DNA of 64,000 nucleotides from Listeria farberi. Its GTDB lineage: Bacteria > Bacillota > Bacilli > Lactobacillales > Listeriaceae. Positions 1-12,834 of the stretch are shown here, one piece after another. Position 1 is the first letter of the stretch; every line of letters starts with the position of its first letter. The stretch lies in NCBI RefSeq assembly GCF_014229245.1, contig NZ_JAARZJ010000001.1:297486-361485 (forward strand), read 5' to 3'. The position numbers and the translations under genes are program-made. The notes beneath the pieces are model-generated. The model was not told where the DNA came from and ran no database searches. It saw only the letters and a program-made list of their open reading frames with translations.

Positions 1-666
1 CTTGGTATGGTAGATTACACGCTAATCAAAAATGCTTCGTTTTTCCAAGTACCAGATTTCAGCATTCCATTTGTAAATATCGACCCAGTAATTACAATTA
101 CAGTCGTTCTAAGTATGGCGCCGCTTGCGTTTGTTACGATGGCAGAACACATGGGACATCAATTACTATTAAATCGAATTACGAATAAAAACTTCTTTAA
201 GGACCCAGGACTTCATCGTTCCTTGCTTGCAGATGGTACAGCTTCGATTATTGCATCTTTAATCGGGGGACCACCTGTAACAACATACGGTGAAAACATT
301 GGTGTTCTTGCAATTACAAAAGTATACAGCGTGTTTGTTATCGGAGGAGCGGCAGTTTTTGCTATCCTCTTCGGATTTATCGGCTACATTAATGCAGTTA
401 TCACCTCGGTTCCAACGGCAGTTCTAGGCGGCATTTCCCTGTTACTCTTCGGGGTTATTGCAACAAGCGGGCTTCGAATGATGATTGAAAACAAAATTGA
501 TCTAAGTGTTAATCGTAATATGATTATTGCATCTGTTGTACTAGTAGTAGGAATTGGCGGCTTATTCATTAAAGCTGGAACGTTCGAACTATCTGGTATG
601 GCACTAGCAGCAGTCATTGGAATTATCTTAAACTTAGTCTTACCAGCCGAGCATAGATCAGCATAA
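1..666 (+). CDS. pyrP: Uracil permease, C-terminal part (cut by window edge)
   Basis: Membrane uracil:proton symporter of the NCS2/UraA family that feeds the pyrimidine salvage pathway. The reading frame is open from base 1, so the first half of the gene lies outside the window. About 221 residues are visible, with several hydrophobic segments and the family stretch MAEHMGHQ (near residues 47-54 of the visible part), followed by GGPPVTTYGENIG, the conserved NCS2 substrate-site region. It precedes pyrB in the same direction, as in Bacillus-type pyr operons. A terminator hairpin separates it from pyrB, so pyrB expression probably depends partly on read-through. The family is clear and the specificity for uracil comes from context. 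Confidence 0.93.
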   Translation, partial: LGMVDYTLIKNASFFQVPDFSIPFVNIDPVITITVVLSMAPLAFVTMAEHMGHQLLLNRITNKNFFKDPGLHRSLLADGTASIIASLIGGPPVTTYGENIGVLAITKVYSVFVIGGAAVFAILFGFIGYINAVITSVPTAVLGGISLLLFGVIATSGLRMMIENKIDLSVNRNMIIASVVLVVGIGGLFIKAGTFELSGMALAAVIGIILNLVLPAEHRSA

Positions 667-672
667 CACACG

Positions 673-712
673 ACAAAAACCTCTGCAGACAAAATTTCAC
701 AGAGGTTTTTGT
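673..712 (+). terminator. Intrinsic terminator between pyrP and pyrB
   Basis: A perfect 13-bp stem (673-685 with 700-712) with a 14-base loop; the right arm ends in a run of five T. The pyrP-pyrB gap is only 77 bases and I do not see a PyrR-binding loop, so this looks like a plain partial terminator rather than a complete PyrR attenuator. Confidence 0.75.
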
Positions 713-743
713 ATAAAATGAATGAGAAAAGGTGGCGCTTTGA

Positions 744-1655
744 ATGAAAAATTTGTTGTCTATGGAAGCATTAACTGTCCATGAAATCGAGCATTTATTA
801 GAGCAGGCGGCACAGTTTAAGCACGGAAAAAAAGCAACATTGAAAGAACAAGCTTTTGCAGTAAATATGTTTTTTGAACCAAGTACTAGAACACATACGA
901 GCTTTGAAGTAGCGGAGAAAAAGTTAGGAGTGGAGGTTGTCTCCTTTGACGCAGCAACTTCTAGCATGACAAAAGGAGAAACGCTTTATGACACACTGTT
1001 AACCATGGAAGCTGTCGGAGTAAATGTAGCAGTTATCAGGCATTCTGAAGAAAACTACTATGCTGGGCTTGATAAATTAAATATTGCTATCGTAAACGGT
1101 GGAGACGGATGCGGAGAACATCCGAGTCAATCACTACTAGACTTATTCACGATAAAAGAACAATTTGGAACATTTCAAGATTTGAAAGTAGCAATTGCAG
1201 GTGATATAAGGCACAGCAGAGTAGCAAACTCAAATATGAAAGTATTAAAAAGACTTGGGGCGAAGTTGTTTTTCTCTGGGCCGAGAGAATGGTTTGATGA
1301 AAGCTACTTAGAATATGGCACGTACCTACCCGTCGATGAGCTTGTTGAAAAAGTTGATGTGATGATGCTTCTGCGTGTACAACATGAGCGACACAGTGGA
1401 ACAGAACAATTTACAAAAGCAAGTTATCACGAAAAATTTGGACTTACAGTTGAGCGGGCAGCGAAATTAAAACAAGATGCAATCATCATGCACCCAAGTC
1501 CAGTGAACCGCGACGTTGAAATTGCTGATAGCTTAGTTGAAAGCGAAAAATCACGCATTGTTACGCAAATGACAAATGGCGTTTTTATAAGAATGGCAAT
1601 TTTGGAATCTATTTTAAAAGAACAGGAAATGAGGGCGAAATTATGTACGTATTAA
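744..1655 (+). CDS. pyrB: Aspartate carbamoyltransferase catalytic subunit
   Basis: Joins carbamoyl phosphate and aspartate to give carbamoyl-aspartate, the second step of de novo UMP synthesis, in the cytoplasm. It is 303 residues, normal for Gram-positive PyrB, which works as a catalytic trimer without PyrI. Family signatures are [12 protein letters not shown] (carbamoyl-phosphate loop, near residues 49-60), HPSQSLLD and MHPSPVNRD (the usual form is HPxPVNR). The ATG has an AAAGGTGG ribosome site 8 bases upstream. Its end overlaps pyrC by 13 bases, suggesting translational coupling. It is the first gene after the pyrP terminator. Confidence 0.97.
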   Translation: MKNLLSMEALTVHEIEHLLEQAAQFKHGKKATLKEQAFAVNMFFEPSTRTHTSFEVAEKKLGVEVVSFDAATSSMTKGETLYDTLLTMEAVGVNVAVIRHSEENYYAGLDKLNIAIVNGGDGCGEHPSQSLLDLFTIKEQFGTFQDLKVAIAGDIRHSRVANSNMKVLKRLGAKLFFSGPREWFDESYLEYGTYLPVDELVEKVDVMMLLRVQHERHSGTEQFTKASYHEKFGLTVERAAKLKQDAIIMHPSPVNRDVEIADSLVESEKSRIVTQMTNGVFIRMAILESILKEQEMRAKLCTY

Positions 1656-2923
1656 AAAATGGTCAAGTGCTAAATGAATCAGGCGAACTAGAGAAGAGAG
1701 ATGTACTTATTCAAAACGGCAAAGTTAATTTGATTACCGATTCCATTGAAGTAACAAGTGGCGAAGAATTTGACGCTACAGGTAAGCTAATCGCACCAGG
1801 TTTTATCGATGTTCACGTACATCTTCGCGAACCAGGCGGAGAACATAAGGAAACCATTTTGACAGGAACAAAAGCGGCGGCACGCGGTGGTTATACGACA
1901 ATTTGTTCGATGCCGAATACAAAGCCTGTTCCAGATTCCAAAAAAGTAATGGAAAGTATACAAGCAAAAATCAAAGAAACAGCAGAAGTTCGAGTGTTAC
2001 CATACGCATCCATTACAACGAGTCTTGGAACGGACGAGCTAGTAGATTTTGAAGCTTTAAAAGAAGCTGGAGCATTTGCTTTTACAGACGATGGCGTAGG
2101 GGTACAGCTAGCCGGAACGATGTACGAGGCAATGAAACGAGCAGCAGCACTAGATATGGCAATCGTTGCTCACTGTGAAGACAACTCGCTAATTTACGGC
2201 GGAGTGGTCCATGATGGAATTTTTGCTGAAAGAGAAGGACTGAAAGGTATTCCAAATATTGCTGAATCAGTCCAAATCGCACGGGACGTCTTACTAGCAG
2301 AAGCAGCAGGCTGTCACTATCATGTCTGTCATATTTCAACAAAAGAATCTGTTCGTGTTGTGCGAGATGCGAAACGGGCAGGAATTCGTGTCACTGCCGA
2401 AGTTTCCCCACATCACTTAATTTTAGACGAAGAAGCTATTCCTGGAAATGATGGTAATTGGAAAATGAACCCACCACTTCGTAGCAAAGAAGATCGTGCG
2501 GCACTTTTAGCGGGATTACTTGACGGAACAATTGACTTTATCGCAACAGACCATGCCCCACACGCTGCAGAAGAGAAAAATGTACCAATGGAACAAGCAG
2601 CATTCGGAATTGTAGGATTAGAAACAGCTTTCCCACTTTTATACACACATTTTGTTAAAACGAATGAATGGACATTGAAACAGCTAATTGACTGGATGAC
2701 TGTAAAACCGGCAGAATGTTTTAAACTACCATACGGAAAACTAGAAGAAGGCGCAGTAGCAGATATTGTCGTACTTGATTTAGAAAAAGAATCAACTATT
2801 GATCCAGACACTTTTTATTCAAAAGGAAAAAACACACCATTTGTAGGAGAAACGTGTATCGGCTGGCCGGTAGCAACGTTTGCAGAAGGAACGCTTGTAT
2901 ACAATGAGGGGGAAATTAAATGA
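1643..2923 (+). CDS. pyrC: Dihydroorotase
   Basis: Zinc amidohydrolase that cyclises carbamoyl-aspartate to dihydroorotate, the third step of UMP synthesis. The protein is 426 residues, the usual size of the type I enzyme. [13 protein letters not shown] (about residues 58-70) gives the first metal-binding HxH pair, AHCEDN and HICHIS-like segments supply further histidines, and TDHAPH carries the catalytic Asp. It starts inside the end of pyrB and overlaps pyrAA by 4 bases (ATGA), so translation of the three genes is probably coupled. Confidence 0.97.
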   Translation: MYVLKNGQVLNESGELEKRDVLIQNGKVNLITDSIEVTSGEEFDATGKLIAPGFIDVHVHLREPGGEHKETILTGTKAAARGGYTTICSMPNTKPVPDSKKVMESIQAKIKETAEVRVLPYASITTSLGTDELVDFEALKEAGAFAFTDDGVGVQLAGTMYEAMKRAAALDMAIVAHCEDNSLIYGGVVHDGIFAEREGLKGIPNIAESVQIARDVLLAEAAGCHYHVCHISTKESVRVVRDAKRAGIRVTAEVSPHHLILDEEAIPGNDGNWKMNPPLRSKEDRAALLAGLLDGTIDFIATDHAPHAAEEKNVPMEQAAFGIVGLETAFPLLYTHFVKTNEWTLKQLIDWMTVKPAECFKLPYGKLEEGAVADIVVLDLEKESTIDPDTFYSKGKNTPFVGETCIGWPVATFAEGTLVYNEGEIK

Positions 2924-4011
2924 CAAAGCGAATTTTAATGCTAGAAGATGGTAATTACTTTATCGGTGATGCGATTGGTAGTGAAAAAGAAACAATCGGT
3001 GAAGTTGTTTTTAATACGGGAATGACTGGCTACCAAGAAACAATCACAGACCCTTCCTATTATGGACAAATTATCACTTTTACGTATCCACTTGTTGGAA
3101 ATTACGGGGTGAATCGTGACGATTTTGAATCCATTAATCCTGCTGTTAAAGGAGTTGTGGTACGTGAGGCTGCAGAATTCCCTTCTAACTGGCGTAACCA
3201 AATGACATTAAATGATTTTTTGAAAGAAAAAGGTATTCCAGGAATTGCAGGAATTGATACACGTAAATTAACCAAATTAATTCGTAAAGAAGGAACGCTT
3301 AAAGGAATACTGTCAGTAGCATCAGCAGATAAAGAAGAATTATTACATCACCTTCGTTCTGTGCGCCTTCCTGTTGATCAAGTACACGAAGTTTCCTCAG
3401 CTAAAGCATTTGCAAGCCCAGGAGATGGTAAACGAGTAGTGCTTGTTGATTACGGTGTAAAAAGTTCGATTTTGCGAGAATTAAATAAGCGTAATTGCTA
3501 TGTGACGGTTGTTCCTTACAATACAACAGCTGAAGAAATTTTGGCGATGCACCCAGATGGTGTGATGTTATCCAATGGACCAGGGGATCCAAAAGATGTT
3601 CCAGAAGCATTAGAAATGATTCGCGGCATTCAAGGTAAACTACCATTATTTGGAATTTGCTTAGGACATCAACTATTTGCGCTAGCGAACGGAGCGGATA
3701 CGTTCAAACTAAAATTTGGTCATCGAGGTGCGAATCATCCAGTAAAAGAACTAGCAACTGGCCGTGTGGACTTTACTGCGCAAAATCACGGTTATGCGGT
3801 AGAAAAGGAATCACTTATCGGCACGGATTTAAAAGTAACGCATATTGAATTAAATGATGAAACAGTTGAAGGTCTTGCACATAAGGAATACCAAGCGTAT
3901 ACCGTACAATATCATCCAGAAGCAAACCCAGGTCCAAGTGATGTTAACTACCTATTTGACGAGTTTATGGAAATGATGAATGTGAAAGAGGAGGGTGAAT
4001 TACATGCCTAA
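2920..4011 (+). CDS. pyrAA: Carbamoyl-phosphate synthase, small (glutaminase) subunit
   Basis: Hydrolyses glutamine and passes ammonia to the large subunit for carbamoyl-phosphate synthesis. It has 363 residues. The N-terminal CPSase small-chain domain is followed by a class I amidotransferase domain with SNGPGDP, the nucleophile Cys247 in FGICLGHQ, and His332/Glu334 in QYHPE. It overlaps pyrC by 4 bases and pyrAB by 8 bases. Its place inside a pyr operon marks it as the pyrimidine-dedicated synthase subunit rather than the arginine one. Confidence 0.97.
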   Translation: MTKRILMLEDGNYFIGDAIGSEKETIGEVVFNTGMTGYQETITDPSYYGQIITFTYPLVGNYGVNRDDFESINPAVKGVVVREAAEFPSNWRNQMTLNDFLKEKGIPGIAGIDTRKLTKLIRKEGTLKGILSVASADKEELLHHLRSVRLPVDQVHEVSSAKAFASPGDGKRVVLVDYGVKSSILRELNKRNCYVTVVPYNTTAEEILAMHPDGVMLSNGPGDPKDVPEALEMIRGIQGKLPLFGICLGHQLFALANGADTFKLKFGHRGANHPVKELATGRVDFTAQNHGYAVEKESLIGTDLKVTHIELNDETVEGLAHKEYQAYTVQYHPEANPGPSDVNYLFDEFMEMMNVKEEGELHA

Positions 4012-7000
4012 ACGTGACGATATAAAAACAATTCTTGTAATCGGCTCTGGCCCGATTGTTATTGGACAAGCAGCGGAGTTTGACTATGCGGGAACTCAAG
4101 CTTGCTTAAGCTTAAAAGAAGAAGGTTATCGGGTAGTATTAGTGAACTCGAATCCAGCGACGATTATGACAGACGCAGAAATGGCTGACAAAGTATATAT
4201 TGAGCCAATTACACTTGATTTTGTATCGCGCATCATTCGTAAAGAACGTCCTGACGCAATTTTACCTACGCTTGGAGGACAAACAGGGTTAAACATGGCA
4301 ATGGAACTTTCAGCTGCAGGAATTTTGGATGAATGTAATGTGGAAGTACTTGGAACCGATTTAACAGCGATAAAAAAAGCAGAAGACCGGGAAGCTTTCC
4401 GTGATTTGATGAATGAACTTGGGGAACCAGTACCAGAAAGCGATATTATCCACAATTTAGACGAAGCATATACTTTTGTAGAACGAATTGGCTACCCGGT
4501 TATTGTTCGCCCGGCTTATACGTTAGGTGGTTCTGGCGGCGGGATATGCCATAATGAACAAGAATTAATTGAAACAGTAACAAGTGGTTTAAAGTTAAGT
4601 CCAGTAACACAATGCTTGCTAGAAAAAAGTATAGCTGGTTTTAAAGAAGTAGAGTATGAAGTGATGCGTGATGCGAACAATAACGCAATGGTTGTTTGTA
4701 ACATGGAAAATATTGACCCAGTTGGTATACATACAGGAGATTCGATTGTAGTGGCACCAAGTCAAACGCTTTCCGACCGCGAATATCAATTATTGCGCGA
4801 TGTATCCTTAAAAATTATCCGTGCACTTGAAATTGAGGGAGGCTGTAACGTTCAACTGGCACTTGATCCAGATAGTTACAACTACTATGTTATCGAAGTA
4901 AACCCACGTGTGAGTCGTTCTTCTGCGCTAGCATCTAAAGCGACAGGGTACCCAATTGCAAAACTAGCAGCGAAAATTGCAGTTGGCTTAACGTTAGATG
5001 AAGTTAGAAATCCAGTAACAGGAACAACTTTTGCTCACTTTGAACCAACACTAGATTATGTGGTTGCGAAAATCCCACGCTTTGCTTTCGACAAATTTGA
5101 ACAAGCGGATCGTCGTCTTGGAACGCAGATGAAAGCAACCGGAGAAGTCATGGCAATCGGTCGTTCTTGGGAAGAAGCTCTTTTAAAAGCTGTACGTTCG
5201 CTTGAAATTGGCGCGGACCATTTACTACTTGAAGAAGCCGAAAATGCTGACGAGGAAACATTAGAACGCAAAATTTGCTTCCCAGAAGATGATCGCTTAT
5301 TCTTCTTAGCTGCAGCCTTGCGTCGTGGTCAAACAATCGAACAACTCCACGCGAAAACAAAAATAGATTTATTCTTCTTATATAAACTTAGTAAAACAAT
5401 GGAACTTGAAAATCGTATCAAAGAGAACCCGCAAAACCAAGAGATTTTGGCAGAAGCAAAACGGGCTGGATTTTCTGATGCTTTCCTTGCGACTTGCTGG
5501 AATATAGACGAACAAGCCATTTACGACTTACGAAAAGCCCAAAATCTTTTCCCGGTTTACAAAATGGTCGACACATGTGCAGCTGAGTTTGAATCAACAA
5601 CTCCATACTTTTACAGCACATATGAAGAGGAAAATGAGTCCACACGGTCTGAGAAAAAAAGCGTGATTGTACTTGGCTCTGGTCCGATTCGGATTGGTCA
5701 AGGAGTGGAATTTGATTATGCAACTGTGCATTCAGTGTGGGCAATTCAACAAGCAGGTTATGAAGCAATTATCATCAATAATAACCCAGAAACAGTTTCG
5801 ACCGACTTTAGTATTTCGGACAAACTATATTTTGAGCCACTGACATTAGAAGATGTGATGCACGTCATTGAAATTGAGCAGCCACTAGGAGTTGTCGTAC
5901 AATTTGGTGGGCAAACGGCTATTAACTTAGCAGACGGTTTAGCTAAGCGAGGGGTAAAAATTCTTGGCACAAGCTTAGAAGATACCGACCGTGCGGAAAA
6001 TCGTGATGCCTTTGAAAAAGCGTTAGAAATTTTACAAATCCCACAACCAGCTGGGAAAACTGCTACTTCCGTGAAAGAAGCAATCAATGTAGCGACAGAC
6101 ATCGGTTATCCGGTTCTAGTTCGTCCATCTTATGTACTAGGTGGTCGAGCAATGGAAATTGTGGAATCAGAAGAAGCGTTAAAACATTATATGACAAACG
6201 CCGTTAAAGTAAATCCGAAACATCCAGTTTTAGTAGACCGTTATGTAAGCGGCCAAGAAGTAGAAGTGGATGCAATCAGTGACGGTGAAAACGTCTTAAT
6301 TCCTGGAATTATGGAACACATCGAACGGGCAGGTGTCCATTCAGGGGACTCAATTGCTGTGTACCCAGCACAACGTTTAAGCATTCAAGTGAAAAATACA
6401 ATTGTGGATTATACGACAAAGCTAGCAACTGGCTTAAATATTATCGGTATGCTGAACATTCAATATGTGGTGGACGGAGAAGAAGTTTTTGTTATCGAAG
6501 TGAATCCGCGTTCAAGCCGGACCGCGCCATTTTTGAGCAAAATTACGGAAATTCCAATGGCAAATGTGGCGACGAAAGTGATTTTAGGAGAAAACTTAAT
6601 TGACCTTGGTTACACGCCAGGACTTGCTCCAGAAAAACAAGAAATTTTTGTCAAAGTGCCGGTGTTCTCTTTCGCGAAATTGCGTAGTGTTGATACGTCA
6701 CTTGGGCCTGAAATGAAATCAACTGGTGAAGTCATGGGCAAAGATGTCACACTAGAAAAAGCACTCTACAAAGGTTTTGTTGCGAGCGGGACAACCATGC
6801 ATGACTATGGAACAGTACTTTTAACCGTAGCTGACCGCGATAAAGAAGAGGCAGTAGAACTAGCTGCAAGATTCAATCGCATTGGCTTCACTATCATGGC
6901 AACAAAAGGAACTGCAAGTACACTAGAAGAAGCAGGAATTCCAGTTTCGCAAGTGAAAAAAATTGGTGAAAATCAAGAAACATTAATTGACTATATCCGC

Positions 7001-7216
7001 AATGGCCAAGTAACGCTCGTAGTGAATACCTTAACAACTGGTAAACGTCCCGAACGTGATGGCTTTCAAATTCGCCGCGAATCTGTTGAAAATGGCATTC
7101 CAGTTTGTACATCGCTTGATACCGCAGAAGCAATCTTGCGTGTACTAGAATCACGCTCTTTTGAACTCGAATCGATGAATGCCAGTGAAGTGAAACAACC
7201 AAAAGCACGAGTATAA
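4004..7216 (+). CDS. pyrAB: Carbamoyl-phosphate synthase, large subunit
   Basis: Makes carbamoyl phosphate from bicarbonate, ammonia and two ATP. It has 1070 residues in the usual duplicated layout: an ATP-grasp half opening with [20 protein letters not shown], a second half opening with [20 protein letters not shown] (near residue 550), and a C-terminal MGS-type allosteric domain (about 930-1070). The frame is open from a GTG at 3995, but ATG 4004 is preceded by AGGAGGG at a good distance and is the better start. In the family the C-terminal domain senses UMP/PRPP in pyrimidine-type enzymes; I infer the same here. Confidence 0.97.
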   Translation: MPKRDDIKTILVIGSGPIVIGQAAEFDYAGTQACLSLKEEGYRVVLVNSNPATIMTDAEMADKVYIEPITLDFVSRIIRKERPDAILPTLGGQTGLNMAMELSAAGILDECNVEVLGTDLTAIKKAEDREAFRDLMNELGEPVPESDIIHNLDEAYTFVERIGYPVIVRPAYTLGGSGGGICHNEQELIETVTSGLKLSPVTQCLLEKSIAGFKEVEYEVMRDANNNAMVVCNMENIDPVGIHTGDSIVVAPSQTLSDREYQLLRDVSLKIIRALEIEGGCNVQLALDPDSYNYYVIEVNPRVSRSSALASKATGYPIAKLAAKIAVGLTLDEVRNPVTGTTFAHFEPTLDYVVAKIPRFAFDKFEQADRRLGTQMKATGEVMAIGRSWEEALLKAVRSLEIGADHLLLEEAENADEETLERKICFPEDDRLFFLAAALRRGQTIEQLHAKTKIDLFFLYKLSKTMELENRIKENPQNQEILAEAKRAGFSDAFLATCWNIDEQAIYDLRKAQNLFPVYKMVDTCAAEFESTTPYFYSTYEEENESTRSEKKSVIVLGSGPIRIGQGVEFDYATVHSVWAIQQAGYEAIIINNNPETVSTDFSISDKLYFEPLTLEDVMHVIEIEQPLGVVVQFGGQTAINLADGLAKRGVKILGTSLEDTDRAENRDAFEKALEILQIPQPAGKTATSVKEAINVATDIGYPVLVRPSYVLGGRAMEIVESEEALKHYMTNAVKVNPKHPVLVDRYVSGQEVEVDAISDGENVLIPGIMEHIERAGVHSGDSIAVYPAQRLSIQVKNTIVDYTTKLATGLNIIGMLNIQYVVDGEEVFVIEVNPRSSRTAPFLSKITEIPMANVATKVILGENLIDLGYTPGLAPEKQEIFVKVPVFSFAKLRSVDTSLGPEMKSTGEVMGKDVTLEKALYKGFVASGTTMHDYGTVLLTVADRDKEEAVELAARFNRIGFTIMATKGTASTLEEAGIPVSQVKKIGENQETLIDYIRNGQVTLVVNTLTTGKRPERDGFQIRRESVENGIPVCTSLDTAEAILRVLESRSFELESMNASEVKQPKARV

Positions 7217-7238
7217 ATAGAAGAAACGGGGTGGAACC

Positions 7239-9608
<2,370 letters not shown>

Positions 9609-9612
<4 letters not shown>

Positions 9613-10238
9613 GCATCGAAAAACAAGTAGCTGAACAATTATTAGAAATTAAAGCTGTATTTTTAAAACCAAATGAGCCTTTCACTTGGGCATCTGGAAT
9701 TAAATCTCCTATATACTGCGACAATCGCCTAACGCTAGGCTTTCCAAAAGTTCGCCAATTTATCGCCAAATCATTAGCCGAAAAAATTAAGCAAACATTT
9801 GGTGAGGTAGATGTTGTTGCTGGTACTGCGACTGCAGGAATTCCACATGCCGCATGGGTGAGCGATTTACTAGACTTACCAATGGTTTACGTGCGTTCCA
9901 AAGCAAAAGAACATGGTAAAGGGAACCAAATTGAAGGACCAATTGCTAAAGGTCAAAAAGTAGTGGTAATTGAAGATTTGATTTCGACTGGCGGAAGCTC
10001 ATTAAAAGCAGTGGAAGCGCTGGAGGAAGCTGGAGCGGAAGTAGTTGGAATCGCGGCCATTTTTACATATGGACTCGCTAAAGGGAAACAATTGCTAAAA
10101 GAGTCTGGCACAAAACTTGTAACATTAACGAACTACGATGAGCTAATTGAAGTAGCTCTAAATGAAAATTACGTGACTGGTGAAGATATGGCGACACTGA
10201 AAGAATGGAAGAAAAATCCAGAAAACTGGGGTAAATAA
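9609..10238 (+). CDS. pyrE: Orotate phosphoribosyltransferase
   Basis: Transfers phosphoribose from PRPP to orotate to give OMP, the fifth step. It has 209 residues. The PRPP-binding motif [14 protein letters not shown] (about residues 118-131) and the flexible-loop lysines/histidine KAKEHGKGN are present. An upstream GTG at 9600 is in frame, but ATG 9609 overlaps the pyrF stop and has AGGAG at 9596-9600, so I chose it. It is the last pyr gene, and its stop codon lies just before a strong terminator. Confidence 0.97.
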
Positions 10239-10276
10239 AAAGAAGCTCACCTTTATTACAGGTGAGCTTCTTTTTC
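10238..10276 (+). terminator. Terminator of the pyr operon, probably bidirectional
   Basis: A perfect 16-bp stem (10238-10253 with 10261-10276) with a 7-base loop and A-run/T-run flanks on both sides. It can end pyrE transcription and also that of the convergent SDR gene. Confidence 0.9.
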
Positions 10277-10278
10277 TA

Positions 10279-10878
10279 TTAATATACTTTATAACTTTCA
10301 CCAGTTTGTGCACCAAAAACGCTTTTTTCAAAAGCACGAGCGACTTTTGCAGCTGGAACTGGAACGAAGCCTTGGAAAAATGATTCCAGTTTGTCCCAAG
10401 ATTCTTCTAAAACATTTGGGCTCACGGTGTTAATCCGAATTCCACGAGGCATTTCAAGTGCAGCCGATTTAGCAAAAGCAGTAACCGCACCGTTTGCCAT
10501 CGCTGCTGAAGCCCCTTGAACGATTGGATCTTCCATCATAATACCGGTAGTAAGCGTAAAACTTCCTTTGTCATTCAATGAGTCAATGCCCAGTAAAACC
10601 AAATTAATTTGACCGCCTAATTTACTACTAATCGTCACCGCATTTTTCTCAGGCGTTAATTCTGTTAAAGGGGAAAAAGTGGCACTGCCTGTTGCCGAAA
10701 CAATTGCATCGACTTTGCCAACTTGGGCGTACATTTTTTTGATACTATTAATACTCGTAATATCCACTGTCACGTCGCCACTATGTCTGCCCGCTGTAAT
10801 CACATCTGCCTTTTTCTCCAAACGGTCTTTCACCGCAGAACCAAGCGTACCAGAAGCACCAATTAATAAAATTTTCAT
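10279..10878 (-). CDS. Short-chain dehydrogenase/reductase-like protein
   Basis: Cytoplasmic Rossmann-fold protein of unknown substrate, 199 residues and shorter than classical SDRs (about 250). The N terminus MKILLIGASGTLG is a nucleotide-binding glycine motif, and SATGSATF stands where NNAG would be. The usual Tyr-x3-Lys pair is not obvious; FAKSAALEMPRGIRIN may hold the equivalent helix. The ATG has GGAAGGATGA upstream. It sits convergent to pyrE and downstream of fbpA, with a terminator after fbpA, so it is probably its own unit. The fold is fairly sure, the function unknown. Confidence 0.8.
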   Translation of the reverse strand: MKILLIGASGTLGSAVKDRLEKKADVITAGRHSGDVTVDITSINSIKKMYAQVGKVDAIVSATGSATFSPLTELTPEKNAVTISSKLGGQINLVLLGIDSLNDKGSFTLTTGIMMEDPIVQGASAAMANGAVTAFAKSAALEMPRGIRINTVSPNVLEESWDKLESFFQGFVPVPAAKVARAFEKSVFGAQTGESYKVY

Positions 10879-10940
10879 TCGTCTATCATCCTTCCAATAA
10901 AAAAATAATGTCAGTAAATATGTACCCTAAAAATAGAAAG

Positions 10941-10967
10941 AAAAAACGGCTCCAAGAAGGAACCGTT
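10941..10967 (-). terminator. Terminator of fbpA
   Basis: Read on the minus strand, a 9-bp stem (one G-T pair) with a 5-base loop, followed by six T. The first arm overlaps the fbpA stop codon. Confidence 0.8.
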
Positions 10968-12678
10968 AATTTTTCAAGCCTAGAACAAGCTTTTCATCTG
11001 GTGTAACAAAATAAGTCGTTTGGTTATCATAAATGACATAACCAGGTTTGGCACCATTTGGTTTTTTCACGTGTTTAACAAGCGTGCCGTCGACGGGGAC
11101 GGTTGCTGAAAGGCGCGCTTTTGAATAATAGGCTGCAATCATTGCGGCTTCTGTAATCGATATCTCATCTGGATTATTTGATTGAATGACCACATGCGAA
11201 CCAGGCAAATCTTTTACATGGAACCAGTATTCATTATTCCTAGCTAATTTATTCGTTAAATAATCATTTTGTTTATTATTTTTTCCGACTAAAATCGTTA
11301 AGCCAGTCGAAGAAGTATATTTTTCTGGAGCAGGTAAAGTCGCTTTTTTACGGCCGCCTTTTTTCTGTTTGTAGCGAAGATAGCCTTGTTCAGCTAGTTC
11401 TTGGCGGATTTCTTCCACGTCTTGTGGGCCGGATGTTTCAAGTTGTGATTCCACGGACTCTAAGTAAGTAATTTCTTCTTTCGTGAGTGCGATTTGCTCT
11501 TTCACTACTTCGACCGCGTTACGTAGTTTTTGGTAGCGGCTAAAGTAGCTTTGCGCATTGGCGGATGGCGTTTTTCTAGTATCAAGCGGAATCGTCATTT
11601 TCTTCATATCATCGTAAAAGTTTTCTACAGTAATTTCTTCCATCCCGCGTTCCATTAAATGCAGATTGGCAGTTAGAAGTTCACCTTGAATACGATAAAC
11701 ATCTGCTTTTTCTGTTTCGAGCAAAGTGTTTTCGAGTTTTTCGATTTTCAGCCTGCTTCGAGCCAGTTCGTTGGATAATAGTTTTTCTAAATCATGCGCG
11801 AATTGATGGACACGATCACGACGTGCTTTACCTATATAAAAATGGTCTAACAGGGTACTTAAGTTAGCGAATTCTGTTGTGTCTGCATCGATATGACGGA
11901 GCGGGAAAAAATAGTAATCCTCTTTATTTTGGATGCGCCATTCGTTTGGCACGGCTGCATGTCCTAAATGCTCGTTCACTAGCCCAATTACTTCGAAAAA
12001 GGCGGCAACTAGCGAATCTGCCGTTAAGTTCCCAGCACGAAATACTATTTCCCGAGCAAGCAAAGGGCTGAATCCTGCAAAATTTTGTACAAGTTGCTTA
12101 TCCATTCGACCCGCTGAGAAATCTAGTCTATCCAGAATCTGCTCTGAAGTAACCTCAAATGGGTGGAGTTTATCCGTTGCAGGAGGTAACACATAAGTCG
12201 CTCCAGGAAGCAGTGTTCGGTAACTATTTTGTGCTGGAGAGACGTGTTTAATACAATCAACAATCACATTTTTCTCACGGTCGACAAGGGTAATATTACT
12301 ATGACGTCCCATGATTTCTACAAATAAATCACAAAAACGATTTTCACCAATATCATCTTTCCCGCGAATACTAAATTGTAAAATCCGTTCATTAGGAAGT
12401 TGCGTGATAGACTCAATAATTGCCCCTTCTAAATATTTCCGGAGTAACATACAGAACATTGGCGGAGTTGCTGGGTTTTCAGGTATATCATCCGTCCACT
12501 GAATCCGTGCATAGCTAGGATGCGATGAGATAAGTAAACGTTTATTTTCACGATTTTTTCGGATATATAAAACAAGTTCATGTGAAAACGGTTGGTGGAT
12601 CTTCATAATGCGCCCACTTTCACCGTGTTCGGCAAGTTCTTCAGTCATAGCTTTTAAAAACATTGCATCAAACGCCAT
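10966..12678 (-). CDS. fbpA: NFACT-family protein: fibronectin-binding protein A / RqcH homologue
   Basis: 570 residues with the NFACT-N domain (about 1-270), a coiled-coil middle (about 280-430, rich in E, K and L) and the C-terminal NFACT-R part (YWFHVKDLPGSHVVI, near 485-499). In Listeria this protein was described as fibronectin-binding FbpA. The Bacillus homologue RqcH recruits tRNA-Ala to stalled 50S subunits and adds C-terminal alanine tails. I see no signal peptide, so a ribosome-associated role is the more natural reading and surface exposure would need a non-classical route. Position 97 is Glu before Arg98, where RqcH is usually Asp-Arg. It is encoded against the flanking operons. 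Confidence 0.92.
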   Translation of the reverse strand: MAFDAMFLKAMTEELAEHGESGRIMKIHQPFSHELVLYIRKNRENKRLLISSHPSYARIQWTDDIPENPATPPMFCMLLRKYLEGAIIESITQLPNERILQFSIRGKDDIGENRFCDLFVEIMGRHSNITLVDREKNVIVDCIKHVSPAQNSYRTLLPGATYVLPPATDKLHPFEVTSEQILDRLDFSAGRMDKQLVQNFAGFSPLLAREIVFRAGNLTADSLVAAFFEVIGLVNEHLGHAAVPNEWRIQNKEDYYFFPLRHIDADTTEFANLSTLLDHFYIGKARRDRVHQFAHDLEKLLSNELARSRLKIEKLENTLLETEKADVYRIQGELLTANLHLMERGMEEITVENFYDDMKKMTIPLDTRKTPSANAQSYFSRYQKLRNAVEVVKEQIALTKEEITYLESVESQLETSGPQDVEEIRQELAEQGYLRYKQKKGGRKKATLPAPEKYTSSTGLTILVGKNNKQNDYLTNKLARNNEYWFHVKDLPGSHVVIQSNNPDEISITEAAMIAAYYSKARLSATVPVDGTLVKHVKKPNGAKPGYVIYDNQTTYFVTPDEKLVLGLKN

Positions 12679-12739
12679 TAGTTATTCATTCCTTTTTTAG
12701 TTAGTTACTTTCTATTTTAACATACATTCCGAAAATGTA

Positions 12740-12768
12740 TTGTATGCATGAAGGAGCTTTGGTATAAT
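12740..12768 (+). promoter_or_regulatory. Promoter of yicC-gmk-rpoZ
   Basis: TTGTAT, 17-base spacer, TATAAT: a good SigA-type promoter. A 7-bp inverted repeat (12722-12740) lies at its upstream edge, between this promoter and the divergent fbpA. Confidence 0.75.
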
Positions 12769-12834
12769 AAGAAGTCAGAACAAATTTCAAGTAATCTTAG
12801 AGGGAACTTTAAGTTATGAAAGGTGTCTTGCCAA

